Shown piece after piece: positions 1 through 11,273 of a stretch of 64,000 bases of DNA (positions are counted from its first letter, which is position 1; each line of letters begins with the position of its first letter). The DNA comes from Lycium barbarum (lineage: Eukaryota > Streptophyta > Magnoliopsida > Solanales > Solanaceae). The translations under genes were made by a program, and so were the position numbers. The stretch spans positions 46,274,950-46,338,949 of the forward strand of contig NC_083348.1 of assembly GCF_019175385.1 (NCBI RefSeq). The letters are read 5' to 3'. Under the pieces are notes generated by a model, which was not told the origin of the DNA, made no database searches, and worked only from the letters and a program-made list of their open reading frames with translations.

Positions 1-1683
1 TTTTTCGGCCTACCCCGACCTCTTCTGAAACCATCCATAGCTAACCTCTCACACCTCCGCACTACAACGTCTGTGCCTCTCCTCATCACATACCCAAACC
101 ATCTCAACCTCGCTTCCCTCATCTTGTCCTCCACTGATGCTGCTCCAATATTATCCCGAGTATCTTCATTCCTAATCCTATCCCGCCTAGTGTACCCACA
201 CATCCATCGCACTATTCTCATTTCCGCAACTTTCATCTTTTGGACGTGAGATCTCTTGACTGCCCAACACTTTGCCCCGTACAACAAGGTCGGTCTTACA
301 ACCACATTGTATAACCTGTCTTTAAGTTTTGGTGGCACCTTCTTATCACACAGCACTCCTGAAGCAAGCCTGCATTTCATCCACCCTGCGCCAATACGAC
401 GTGAGACATCATTTTCAATATCCCCATTTTCTTGTATAATAGAACCAAGATACTTGAAACTTCTTTTCTTTGGGATGACCTGGGTACCAAGCCTCACTTC
501 CAAGCCAGACTCATGTGTCACGTCACTGAACTTGCACTCCATGTACTCTGTCTTGGTCCTACTCAACTTGAATCCTTTAGACTCCAAAGTTTGGCTCCAA
601 ACCTCTAGCATAGCGTTCACTCCACTGCGTGCCTCGTCGATCAAGACTATGTCATACGCAAATAACATACACCATTGGCACCTTACCTTGAATTCACCGC
701 GTCAGACAATCCATCACTAGAGCAAATAAAAATGGGCTAAGAGCTGATCCTTGGTGCAACCCCATCTTCACTGGTCTTGGCTCCCTCATACATGTCCTTG
801 ATCACCGTAGTGTATGCTACAGGTACACCTCTGGCCTCCAAGCATCTCCATAAAACCTCTCTTGGCACTTTGTTGTAAGCCTTTTCTAGGTCGATGAAAA
901 CCATGTGTAGGTCCTTCTTCCTCTCCCTATACTGCTCCACCAGTCTCCTCACAAGATGGATGGCTTCTGTAGTCGAGCGCCCCGACATGAATTCTAACTA
1001 GTTCTCTGAAATGGACACGCCTCTTCTCACCTTCATCTTCACCACCGTTTCCCACACCTTCATAGTGTGGCTTAGCAGCTTGATCCCTCTATAGTTGTTG
1101 CAACTTTGAATATCACCTTTGTTTTTATACAAAGGGACTATCATACTCCGCCTCCATTCCTCGGCCATCTTCTCCGTCTTAAAAATAACATTAAACAATC
1201 CAGTCAACCACTCCAAACCTGCCCTGCCCGCACTCTTCCAAAACTCCCAGGGATCTCGTCAGGACCGGTAGCTCTTCCCCTGCGCATCCTGCAAACAGCA
1301 CCTTTAAGCTCCTCCAACTTTATACTATTACAATACCCAAAGTCGCGATGCCTCTCAGAGTACTCCAAATCTTCCAACACAATGTTTCTATCACCTTCCT
1401 CATTCAAGAGTTTATGGAAGTATGACTGCCATCTCTGTCTAATGAGAGCTTCATCTACCAATACTTTGCCATCCTCGTCCTTGACGCACTTTACGCGATC
1501 CAGGTCCCGTGCCTTTCTCTCCCTCACCTTGGCTAGCCTGAACAACTTCTTATCCCCATCTTTGTCCTTTAGTTCTGCATATAGACGTTCGAAAGCTGCC
1601 ATTTTTTGCCGCCGAAACTGCCAACTTCGCTTCCTTTCTCGCAATCTTATACCTTTCCCTATTCGTCCGCTTCTACTCCTCAT
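1..1683 (-). pseudogene. LINE reverse transcriptase and C-terminal region, broken
   Basis: Minus-strand frames give the linker and RT start (1204-1683, KARDLDRVKCVKDEDGKVL), the fingers (998-1216, YKNKGDIQSCNNYRGIKLLS) and the palm (737-988, [20 protein letters not shown]). The YxDD-type catalytic box falls at 651-662 but reads FAYD, so the first catalytic Asp is replaced by Tyr. Downstream sequence to position 1 encodes a tail with [12 protein letters not shown] residues, which is usual for this LINE type. Several frameshifts and stops separate the parts. It is a fossil RT; plus-strand open frames over the same bases are shadows. Confidence 0.85.
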
Positions 1684-1756
1684 CTTTGCTGTCTCCCAAC
1701 CTCATGTACGCCATTTTCTTTGCTTCCACCTTTCCTTGGACGTCTCCATTCCACCA

Positions 1757-2518
1757 CTAGTCCTCTCGTCGCCTACCACGACGACCTTTCGAGACTCCCA
1801 GGACATCTCTAGCTGTTTCCCTAATGCATCTCACTATCTTGTCCCACATACTTCTCTCGTTGCCCCTACTCTCCCAATCCCCCATAGCCATCAACTTCTC
1901 CCCATCTTCTGGGCACTCGACAAAGTCAGACTCCCCCACCTAATCCTTGGCAGGTCATCCGTGACCCTCTTCCTCTGCTTTCTCGTAATCCCTAAATCCA
2001 TCACCAAAAGCTTATGTTGGGTCGTAAGGTTCTCACTCGAAATGACCTTGCAGTCTTTACAAAGAACTTTATCCTATTTTCTAAGGAGCAAAAAGTCTAT
2101 CTGCGCTGCTACCGTCGAACTACGAAAGGTTACCAACTGCTGCTCCCTCTTCAGGAAACGCGAGTGGGCTAATACCAATCCAAAGACTTAAGAGAAATTC
2201 AGAAGTGAGACTCCTCCTCCATTCCTGACTCCGAAGCCGAAACCTCTATGCTCATCATCATAACCCCTCGAGGTTGAGCCGATGTGTCCATTGAAATCTT
2301 CTTCTATGAATAACTTCTCGGTGGGCGGTATACCTCGTACCACTTCATCCAAATCCTCCAAAAAGTGCCGCTTCTCCTCCTCGTCCAAGCCCGCTTGTGG
2401 CGCGTAAGCACTAATAATGTTCAAGGTAAACCCTTCCACAACTAACTTAACCGCCATCATCCGGTCATTGACCCTCCTAACCTCTACGGCCTAGTCCTTT
2501 AGCTCACTATCTACTAAA
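1757..2518 (-). pseudogene. LINE endonuclease domain and linker, broken
   Basis: The minus-strand frame covering 2188-2460 reads NIISAYAPQAGLDEEEK and later DFNGHIGS, the conserved core of the endonuclease/exonuclease/phosphatase fold that nicks target DNA for target-primed reverse transcription. The segment 1757-1939 continues as an Arg-rich linker (DVLGVSKGRRGRRRED) that in intact copies leads to the reverse transcriptase. The N-terminal half of the endonuclease is missing and an in-frame TAG lies near 2490. Neighbouring pieces are in different frames, so no complete protein is made. Confidence 0.8.
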
Positions 2519-3495
2519 CACAAACTCATAAACATGAAATAAATTTGAAATCTTACCTCAAAATTTGAGAACACTTCAATTCCATGGTTTCTCCACCTTA
2601 AAAATACTCACCCAAACATCTTCAAGAAGAGGAGACAAGTACAGACCTCGCTTGGAAACCCTTAACAACTTTAATCTTCACTTTGATCCTTGGTTTAGGC
2701 TTGGAAATATGTTGGAATATGTTTGGAGAAGTTTCTAGGACTTCCTAGGACTTGGGGCTATGCTAAAAATGAAATAAAAATGACCAAAATTGTCATATAG
2801 ACTTGTAGGAATTTTCATGTATGTTGTGGAAGTTAGAGGATTTGGGAAGGTTTGGGGAGGTTTCGGATATTGGATGAATGTTGTGGGAAGTTCTAGAGCG
2901 GTGTGGAGATGAAAAATGGTGAAAAATGAAATGATTTAGATGACTTAAGGAGTATATCTAGTAGTCCAATTCGGTTTGGGGCTAATGGGCCGAAATTGGT
3001 GGGCTTTTAAATGATTTCTAGAATTTCCGCGTAGGTTCACAGGCTTCTGGCAGTCCGTTTTAAAACGCCCATAAATCCCTGCTCCGATGTCGTATTGATG
3101 AACGGTTTGTTGCGTTGGAAACTAGACTCGACAAACTTTGTTTTAGGCTCTTGCAACACCTCAAAAATCCTGATATACCAGGAGATATACCTCTCTAAAG
3201 TCGACCCAAAATTATCCCCCATCGTTTCTCCAAAATTCCAACAAACTTAATTTCCTTAATTCACTTGTCCTCCAAACCTTCCATAGCTTATTATATGAAC
3301 ATAAACCCTCATAACCATAAGATAGGGGCATATAATCTAATATATCCTTAAAGGTAACTCCAGTGTCCATACTTAAAACAACCAATACCTAATGAATCTC
3401 AACGTACAAAACTACGGGGTGTAACTACTTAGCCATAGTTCAACATACTTACGTTCAAATTTGATAAGAGTTTCTCCGAAAGTACGGGTGTGACA
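2519..3495 (-). mobile_element. Antisense gypsy LTR fragment P (5' part of the LTR)
   Basis: Read on the minus strand, the LTR starts TGTCACACCCG at 3495 and runs left until the LINE junction at about 2518. It matches the start of LTR I (48426) in its first 60-odd bases. The stretch 3050-3170 is the antisense of a block also found in LTRs F and I, about an ERSS-like motif of unknown function (GAGTCTAGTTTC...). A GAG|GTAAGA splice-donor-like site lies near 2550-2560 on the minus strand. There is no credible coding sequence. The rest of this LTR should lie left of the LINE, outside the window. Confidence 0.75.
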
Positions 3496-3610
3496 TTTAT
3501 TGAGTTTATTTCATTATTTTCGTGATTCTAATCATTGTTGTTGCTCTCACCTAATGATTATTTTTCCTTCAAGGTGAGATATAGCGATGCTGATTGTTCC
3601 ATAATATAAA

Positions 3611-3640
3611 TCGGAGGCTACCGACCTTACGTCACTCCGA
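3611..3640 (+). other. LTR hairpin with conserved CTTACGTCA loop
   Basis: TCGGAG and CTCCGA form a 6-bp stem around an 18-nt loop. The same loop core sits in the E 3' LTR (34836-34865, stem TCGGGG/CCCCGA) and LTR I (49833-49860, stem CAGAG/CTCTG), with the stem changed on both sides together. Confidence 0.6.
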
Positions 3641-3814
3641 TAAAGTAGTAGCTTTTATTTGGGCTCTCATGTATGCTAGTTATATTATATATGTATATAT
3701 GGGATATGTAAAAAGGTTTAGGCGTTATATACGCAAAACCACCTGATCAGTTGGTATACTATGATATCGTCCCGGACGCGGGATATATGGTTATGGATCG
3801 GGCTGCACGCTCCG

Positions 3815-3820
<6 letters not shown>

Positions 3821-3873
<53 letters not shown>
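3821..3873. repeat. (TA)n microsatellite in LTR A
   Basis: About 26 uninterrupted TA units sit between copies of the TGGATYGGGCTGCACG unit. Similar TA runs occur inside the LTRs at 35428-35470, 42340-42372, 43301-43359 and 55856-55880. Confidence 0.95.
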
Positions 3874-3875
<2 letters not shown>

Positions 3876-4086
3876 ATTGGGCTGCACGTTCCGCAAGATA
3901 ATATATTTATGGATCGGGCTGCACGTTCCGCAGCACTATTATGTTATATATGTATGAAAAATGTTTTTTTAAAAGGCTAAGCATGCATGGTATCCACCTT
4001 AAGAGGCAATCAGATGTATAGGTTATCTCTTTATCTCATGTTATGTTCCATAATTCTTGTTATGTTGTTATTCATGCCTTACATAC

Positions 4087-4125
4087 TCAGTACATTATTT
4101 GTACTGACGTCCTTTCTTGTGGACG
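4087..4125 (+). other. Tandem double hairpin in LTR A
   Basis: TCAGTAC-n7-GTACTGA is followed at once by CGTCC-n8-GGACG, then TGCGTTCATGCCCGCAGG. The same two-hairpin module recurs in every long LTR of this type in the window. Confidence 0.65.
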
Positions 4126-4588
4126 CTGCGTTCATGCCCGCAGGAAAGCAAGCAGACGGATCAGATCCTTAGGAGCTTCATCAGCGGAGTTTCAGGAGCG
4201 CTCCATTTGCTTCAGAGCAGTAGTCTATTGGTATTACTCTTTTGTGTATATACTTGGGCATGGCGGAGTCCTGCCCCATCCTTATGAATTCTTGGATTCT
4301 CTATAGAGGCACGTAGACAGGTGTATGTAGTTACATGTCCCATAACCTTATTAGTTCATATTATTGTATAATATTTTAGCAGCCGTGTCGGCCTGTGACG
4401 ATGGGCATAGTCGTTGATGATTGTATAGAGATGTGTCATTATCTTGTGATATATTCCCTTACAGAATATGAAGCCTATGTGCTAGCTTTGTGGTTCACTT
4501 AGAAATGATTATGAGATACAGGTTCAGAGGTGCTCGGTAGGTTAGCTCCGAGTACCCGTCACGGCTCTCCGGTTGGTTGTGACAAAAG

Positions 4589-4600
4589 TGGTATCAGAGC
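4589..4600 (+). other. Primer binding site, element A (initiator tRNA-Met)
   Basis: TGGTATCAGAGC begins 5 nt after the LTR end at 4584. This is the usual plant PBS complementary to the 3' end of initiator methionine tRNA. Confidence 0.92.
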
Positions 4601-4641
4601 AGTTCGTCCTAAGGTGTGTCTACGAGCCGTGTCCAGTAGAG

Positions 4642-4683
4642 TCTTGTTTACGGGTGTGAAGTGCGCGACACTTATAAACAGGA
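4642..4683 (+). other. Leader hairpin downstream of PBS, element A
   Basis: TCTTGTTTA pairs with TAAACAGGA (one T-G wobble), with an inner GTGT/ACAC stem. The equivalent structure is found in E, F, M and, with other bases, in the tandem family. Confidence 0.5.
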
Positions 4684-4793
4684 TGCTGCGGGGCATTTAG
4701 GAATGATTGACCTTTCTTTCTCATCTTAGATCGTGCGATGGAGCTATGTTATCAGGATTCCCTTTTTTCTAATCGTGTGTTATGATTTCAGTT

Positions 4794-6060
4794 ATGCCTA
4801 TGAAGAGAAAAACAACAGTGGCCCAGAAGGGCAAGACAATGGCTTGAAGGAGGACTGACCGGGAGCCGCCGGCAGATATAGAGGAGAAGGGTAAGTTTCA
4901 GAATGAGGTTCCATTTTAGACCTCTCATACTCCACCCATTTTAGGGGAGCAGGAAGCGGCCTCAGCTCCAGCTCCAATACGCCCAGTTCCTCCACCAAAT
5001 GCCTCTGGCCAGCAAATAAGAGAGGCCATCCAGCTGTTGACCCAGTTAGTCGCTGTTCAGGCCCACCGGCACGGTGCGGGCCAGGGTGATAGAGCGGTCA
5101 ATGCAAGAGCCCGTGATTTTATTAGCCTAAATCCTCCAGAATTCTTTAGGTCAAAGCCAGATGAGGACCCACAGAGCTTTATATATGAGATGTTGAGGAC
5201 ATTGCGGATAATACATGTTTCTGATGTTTAGTTAGTAGAGTTGGCCTCTTATAGATTACGAGGTGTGGCCGTTCATTGGTACAACACCTGGATATCGTCT
5301 AGAGGGGCAAATGTACCTTTCTAGGTATGGCAAGAGTTTGTAGATGCTTTTCTCCGACATTACTTGCCGCCAGAGGTTCGACGGGCTAGAGCTGACAAGT
5401 TTTGAATCTTAGACAAGGGAATATGAGTGCTCGAGAGTACAGTCTTCGCTTTAACTCCTTAGCAAGGTATGCTCCAGCCATGGTAGGCGATATGGGGGAC
5501 CGCGTACACCGGTTCATGAGTTGTTTGTGGCCACGTTTGATTAAGGAATGTTGACGGCCTCACTTCAGGATGAGATGGATATTTTTCGTATTCAGGCCCA
5601 TGCACAGAATTTGGAAGAACAACAGCAGCCGCAAAGGGGTAAGCGTGATTATGATAGAGGTTATAGTAAGAGGTCTAGATCTTCAGGTGCTGCCAGTGAG
5701 TTTAGGAGGGGTCTGAGGCAATAGCATTCTAGGCACTCAGGCCATTCAGTGGCGAGTGCACCTCCTCGATTTGCAGGTAAGATATTTGATCGTCCTAATT
5801 ATTTCGGACCGGTTAAGAGTTCCAGAGTTTCGGGTTCCTAGTATAGAGGTGAATCCGGTCATATGAGACCACCCTTACCATAGTGCAATCAATGTGGTAA
5901 GCCACATTCGGGACAGTGTCATCTAGGTTTAGACGTTTGTTATGCCTGTGGTCAGATTGGTCATATGATGCATGATTTTCTATTGAGGGGTGGCAGAGAT
6001 AGGGTTCAACCCATGGGATCAGCAACCGGTTCTTCATCATTGGTACGCCTTGTGGGGCAA
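4794..6060 (+). pseudogene. Element A gag, degenerate
   Basis: The start ATG at 4794 (MPMKRKTTVAQKGKT) follows a pyrimidine-rich TTTCAG by 2 nt. The reading then hits stops within 20 codons and again later. The Retrotrans_gag core is recognisable at about 5100-5540 (RSKPDEDPQSFIYEMLRTLR), followed by a basic region and a CCHC zinc-knuckle pair near 5885-5995 (CNQCGKPHSGQC; CYACGQIGHMMHDF), where the last Cys of the second knuckle has become Phe. Gag would form the virus-like particle and bind genomic RNA. With at least five stops and frameshifts it cannot do so here. It is similar in order and wording to gag of element E. Confidence 0.85.
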
Positions 6061-6069
6061 GGTTTGTAG

Positions 6070-8303
6070 GTGCCAGCAGATCGTGGTAGAGGCAGAGAGG
6101 GAGCATCCAATTTAAGTGGTCCTCAGAATCGCATCTATGCATTGGTTGGGCGACAGGATCTTGAGTCTTCCCCCGATGTTGTCACAGGTATATTATCAGT
6201 ATCCTCTCATGATGTATATGCATTGATTGATTTGGGATTTACTTTATCATATATTACTATGTATATTGTTGATCGTATCAGGGTGAAACCTGAGCCAATC
6301 AAACCTTTGAAGGTGTCTACACTTGTAGGTGACCTAGTGGTGGCTAGACGGTCATATAGGAATTGTGTGGTGGTAGTTTGCAACCGTCATACCATGGCTG
6401 ATTTACATGAATTGAAAATGTTAGATTTTGAAATTATTATGGGTATGGATTGGCTAGCCTCCTATTATGCCAATGTTGATTGCAGAACAAAATTGGTTCG
6501 TTTTTAATTTTCGGGAGAACCAGTTTTATAATGGAAAGGTAATACGGCATCTCCGAGAGGTAGGTTTATTTCCTATCTCAAAGCAAGGAAGATAATTGCT
6601 AAGGGTTGCATACATCATTTAGTTCGGGTTCAAGACACCGAAGAAAAACTGCCGACTCTTCAATCTGTCCTAGTAGTAAATGAGTTTCCAAATGTGTTTC
6701 CGGACGAGCTTCCAAGTCTTCCACTAGAATGGGAGATTGTGTTTACCATCGATGTGTTACCGACTACTAAGCCCATATCTATTCCTCCTTATCGGATGGC
6801 CTCTGCGGAATTGAAGGAGTTAAAGGAGAAATTAAAAGATTTGTTAGAAAAAGGTTTTATTAGGCCTAGTTCATCACCATGGGGAGCACCTGTTCTGTTT
6901 GTAAGAAAGAAAGATGATTCCTTGCGGATGTGCATTGACTATAGGCTGTTGAACAAGGTGACGATAAAGAATAAATACCCACTTCCAAGAATCGATGATT
7001 TATTTGATCAGTTGCAGGATGCCAAATGGTTCTCAAAGATAGATTTGAGATCAGGGTATCATCAGGTGAGAGTCAGGGAGGAGGACATTACAAAGACAGC
7101 CTTCAGGACTAGATATGGTCATTTTGAGTTTCGGGTAATGTCGTTTGGATTGACTAATACATCGGGGGTGTTTATAAATTTGATGAATAATGTGTTTAGA
7201 CCTTTCCTAGATCTATTTGTGATTGTGTTTATCGATGACATCCTGGTGTATTCTCGATCTAAGGCAGAGCATGTAGATCATTTACGTACTATCCTTAAAA
7301 TTCTTCGAACCCGAGAGTTATATGATAAATTTTCAAAATGTGAGTTCTGGTTAAATTCTGTAACTTTTCTGGGGCATATCATTTAAGCTGTTGGTATACG
7401 GGTGGATAACCAGAAGATTGAAGCTGTGAAGACTTGGCCAAGGCCTACAACACCTACTGAATTTCATAGGTTTTTGGGGTTGGCCGGTTACTACAGGAGA
7501 TTTATAGAAGGATTTTTTTTTTTATTTCGACACCACTGATGAAGCTAACTCCGAAATCAGCTAAATTTCGGTGGATAGACGCGTGTGAGCGTAATTTTCA
7601 GGAGTTGAAGGATAGATTAACTTCGGCCCCAGTTCCGACACTTCCCGAAGGATCAGAGGGCTATGTTATCTATTGTGATGCTTCAGGTGTTGGGCTAGAT
7701 TGTGTGTTGATGCAGTATGACAAAGTTATTGCTTATGCTTCAAGGCAGTTGCGGAAACACGAGGAACACTACCCGACTCATGACCTAGAGTTGACTGAGG
7801 TTATTCATGCATTGAAGATGTGGATATATTATTTATTTGGCATTCATGTTGATGTTTATATAGGCCACAAGAGTCTCCAATATATTTTCAAACAGAGGGA
7901 ATTGAATTTGCGAAAAAGGCGGTGGTTGGAGCTATTGAAAGATTATGATATGAGTATCTTATATCATCTTGGAAAGGCGAATGTAGTAGCTGATGCTCTT
8001 AGCCGAAAATCCATGGGAAGTTTATGCGATGTTCAGCCGGAGAAGAGGGAGTTAGCTCGTGAGCTTCAACAGCTACCCAGCGTAGGAGTTCGGCTGATGG
8101 ACTCAAGCAACACGAGAGTTACTATTCAGAACTCAGATGTTTCGTCATATGCAGTTGACGTGAAAAAGCGCCAATATGAGCACCCTATGTTAATTCATTA
8201 CAAAGATACACTTTCTCGGAAGAAGAAGTCGCCATTTGAGGTTCCTGCAGATGGAGTTCTCAGGTATCAAGGCAGATTATGTGTTCCTGATGTTGCAAGG
8301 TAA
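6070..8303 (+). pseudogene. Element A pol: protease, reverse transcriptase, RNase H (no integrase)
   Basis: The order is gag tail and protease (6070-6507; active-site region ALIDLGFTLSYI, with the DSG/DPG triad degraded to DLG), reverse transcriptase (6694-7386; FIDDIL catalytic box at 7228-7239, [22 protein letters not shown]), then RNase H (7539-8303; [21 protein letters not shown]). Stops at about 6505, 6530 and 7384, and a poly-T disruption near 7515, break the frame. The sequence ends at 8345 inside the first residues of the integrase zinc finger (EAYHSRYS), where antisense LTR N begins. The integrase and 3' LTR of A are absent from the window. It is closely related to the pol of element E. 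Confidence 0.9.
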
Positions 8304-8531
8304 TGTCAACAGATTCTGGGAGAAGCTTATCATTCCCGTTATTCTTGTCACGACCCAAATCGGAGGACCGCGACTGACACCCAAGACCCTACTCGGCTAA
8401 GTGCCATACTACTATTCAATTCAGGAGTCACAACTTTTTGTGAACCCTTAATCTATGAAATGACGCTTCCATCAGGTAACAAAAAAACTTTTCAATAAAA
8501 CTCTTTCGTCAAATCATGGCATAAAACGCAG

Positions 8532-8569
8532 CCCCCAAAGAAAGGGGGTCAGTACGAATAGTGTACTGA
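8532..8569 (-). other. Tandem double hairpin in LTR N
   Basis: On the minus strand: TCAGTAC-n7-GTACTGA then CCCCC-n7-GGGGG. The second stem differs on both sides from the CGTCC/GGACG of other LTRs. Confidence 0.65.
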
Positions 8570-8809
8570 GTATGTAAGGCATGAATAACAACATAATAAG
8601 AAATTTAGAACATAACAGGGGATAAAGATGACCTGTACATTTGATTGCCTCTTAAGGCGGATACCATACATGCAATTTTAACCTTTTTAAATCAATATGT
8701 ACATAAAATCGTGGAAGACGTCTGAGACATTTCAATGAATGTGCAATGATAAATAAATAATTATGGCTATATCAACAAAACACATATATCTATAGAAATG
8801 CCACAACAT

Positions 8810-9158
8810 AGGCCACATCGTCACCCCTAAAAACATCACAACATAGGCCAAAATGTCACCCCCTGTCAACTGTGCCTTATATATATAAACATCACATCAT
8901 AGGCCAAAGCGTCACCCCCTGTCAACTGTGCCTTATATATATAAACGTCACATCATAGGCCACAGCGTCACCCCCTGTCAACTGTGCCTTATATATATAA
9001 ACATCTCATCATAGGCCACAGCGTCGCCCCCTGTCAACTGTGCCTTATATATATAAACATCACATCATAGGCCACAGCGTCACCCCCTGTCAACTGTGCC
9101 TTATATATATAAACATCACGTCGTAGGCCACAGTGTCACCCCCTGTCAACTGTGCCTT
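8810..9158 (-). repeat. 56-bp LTR minisatellite, about 6 copies
   Basis: The unit, CATAGGCCACAGCGTCACCC plus a constant CTGTCAACTGTGCC and a TA-rich spacer, repeats about six times with few changes. On the minus strand each unit holds GGCACAG and CTGTGGCC, an imperfect stem. LTR I has the same repeat with about 54-bp units and about five copies. Confidence 0.9.
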
Positions 9159-10899
9159 AAGGTCGGTAACCTCCGATTATATTATGGAATAGTCATCATC
9201 GCTCTATCTCACCTTGAAGGAACAATTATTATAAGGTGAGACAAACAACAATGAATAAAATCGAGAAAATCATGAAATAAGCTCAATAATCTCATAAAAG
9301 CATTGATCTCATAACTTGGGACTTTTAACCATAAAATCATCTTCATCATAGAAAATATTCTCATCTTTGACATCATCATTATCATCGTAAAAACATGTTC
9401 ATCCTTGTTATCATAAGAGCTCAAAGAATCATAAATCTCTGGTTTGGAAAATACGGGCATTTTAGAAAACATTTATGGATTATCGAGAAAGGAATCATGC
9501 CTTGGAGCCATAAACTTTAATCTTTTGAACAAAGAAGTTTTGGAACCATTTATGAAATTGTACCATAGGGGTCATGCCGTTGAAAGAAAGGGATGAGCCT
9601 TAACATACTTGTTCAGCCTCCAACTACCTACACTTATCCGTCCGAGCCCGCAAGTCTACATATAAGGCCATTCATACTATGATTAGGCCAATTGTTATAT
9701 ACTTATCCTAAGGCTTCAAATAAATCTTTCTAGAATCTGCCAAAATTTCGGCAGCATCTCCTCTGTTTATATGCCTAGCCCAAAATTACAATTCAACAAC
9801 CAATCAACAACAACAACAATACCAACATCAACAACACTATTATCCATACCAATATATTCCATAAGCATCCCACAGGAAGTTTTTCAACATACAACAACAA
9901 TATACACTTCATTTCTTCCCAATCAAGGAGCATAATCTCATCAACACACCAACAACATTAGATACCATCTCTATACATGTAAATCAGCTCAGCCACACGG
10001 CCAAAACATGCTCAAAACAGTCCATAAACACAACAACTACAACTCGACACTTTATGACATTTCCTCCATAACTATTTTCACTTTTAAGACTTGCTAAACC
10101 TTCTAATCAACTCAACATAAGAGATAGGATGAATAAAATACCTTGTACTTGACTAATTCAGCCACACCAACTTTCTTCAAGACCAAACTTACCACAACAT
10201 CAAGTAGAAGCAAGAGCAATCACCTTTCATGTACTAGTTTGGTGTAATCTTGTTAACTTCTTGATTTAATGGGCTATAAATGTTTGGGGGTTGTGTTGGG
10301 AAGTTTCTAGACTATTGAGAATGTAAAAATGCTGAAAAACTGGAGTTAATGGGGTATTTAAAGTGGGACCCGCGGAAGCCTTTGTGTAGCTTGGAGTCTT
10401 TATCATAAAATGGCCACAATTCTTGATCCCGTTATCGTATAAGGATCGACGACCTATGGTTGGAAAGTTATTTCAATTATCTATAACTTTCATTTTTGGT
10501 GTGTTTCCACTTCCAAACTTATAATAGCGTTTTGGCCCCTCCAAATCAGATCATCCGAAAATGCATCCATAAATCATCCTTTTGGAGGGCTTATGCACCT
10601 ATTTGGCTTAAGGGTCCTTCTTAAGACTTTCTCAACTTCCCATGTACTACTCATATAAATTTTCATATGTCCTATATAAAACCCCGACATGTGGATCCCA
10701 CCTTAACTTACGGTTACAAGGGCTATTTATCAAGTAACGTGTTAACTGATTTACTCTATACGGTCTCCAAATGTCATATATATTCTTATACTCAGATCAT
10801 ATAATCTTCATCCCTGATCCTTCTATGACTTTGCTCTCCCTTGAGCTCATACTAAGCCACCTACAGTCTTGGTAACACAAAATATTTTGGGGTGTAACA

Positions 10900-11273
10900 T
10901 CCTTCCCCCCTTAGAACCATTCGTCCTTGAATGTTTAAACTAGTCTTGTACTCTGTCCCTGATCACATTCTCTGGTACATCCCCTTATCAAATCATTCTT
11001 CCCGTTAACATATCACATTTAATCGTACTATCGCCATAATAGGTCTCCATTCGTAATTTACTCGCTCTTTCCTATGCTTACTTTTGTCCTTCCCAAAATT
11101 TTGTCATCCATTCGTTGACTTTTAACCTGTTTAGATCCGTTCATACCCTTCATAGGCTTCTACTGAATTTACTAACATCATAGGTTTGCAAACCTAACCT
11201 TTCTCAACTCTCGTAATTAATCTCTTTGCTCTTGAAACTCATAAGTCGGAAAATATGCTTCTGAAGAAATCAC
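10900..11273 (-). mobile_element. Element N internal 3' end with polypurine tract
   Basis: The minus strand reads ...CATTCAAGGACGAATGGTTC, then AAGGGGGGAAGGA, directly before TGTTACACC of LTR N. This is the polypurine tract that primes plus-strand DNA. The remaining roughly 350 bp shows no coding frame. The junction with sense integrase sequence at about 11274 marks a truncation on both sides. Confidence 0.75.

Larger units (their letters stand above)
1..2518 (-). mobile_element. LINE (RTE-like non-LTR retrotransposon), 5'-truncated, degenerate
   Basis: Read on the minus strand, the stretch carries, in order, an endonuclease, a linker, a reverse transcriptase and the C-terminal tail of a plant RTE-type LINE, spread over several frames with stops and frameshifts. 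The 5' end stops at about 2518, within the endonuclease, where the sequence changes abruptly to LTR sequence; this is a typical 5' truncation. The 3' end lies left of the window. It appears to have inserted into antisense LTR fragment P. The copy is dead. Assignment to a non-LTR retrotransposon is firm; the RTE clade label rests on recognition of the protein and is less certain. Confidence 0.88.
3496..4584 (+). mobile_element. Element A 5' LTR, 3' portion only
   Basis: The sequence resumes in the middle of a sense LTR: TTTATTGAG... matches LTR I at about 49720. It ends GTGACA at 4584, directly before the primer binding site. It contains a hairpin with the loop CTTACGTCA (3611-3640), three copies of a TGGATCGGGCTGCACG unit, a TA microsatellite, and the double hairpin at 4087-4125. 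The U3 part with the promoter is missing to the left, so this copy has no visible TATA box or splice donor. Confidence 0.85.
8346..10899 (-). mobile_element. Antisense element N, 3' LTR
   Basis: On the minus strand this LTR starts TGTTACACCCC at 10899 and ends GGTCGTGACA at 8346 (about 2.55 kb). It is the same family as solo LTR I: both hold the GGCACAG...CTGTGGCC minisatellite and the same flanks. A splice-donor-like AAG|GTATTT lies near 10140, and the double hairpin (stem TCAGTAC/GTACTGA, then CCCCC/GGGGG) at 8532-8569. It lies between element A and the tandem array. Its 5' side carries a polypurine tract, so it is a 3' LTR still attached to some internal sequence, not a solo LTR. Confidence 0.85.

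Noticed and set aside
256..720. Plus-strand open frame of 154 residues at the left edge
   Set aside because: It is the reverse strand of the LINE RT tail; the minus strand gives recognisable protein, this one does not.
1106..2191. Plus-strand open frame of 361 residues
   Set aside because: Shadow of the antisense LINE coding region; low-complexity Ser/Leu/Pro composition without any motif.
8810..9158. Regular 56-bp repeats considered as a CRISPR-like array
   Set aside because: The spacers are also repeated, the sequence is inside a plant LTR, and the host is eukaryotic.
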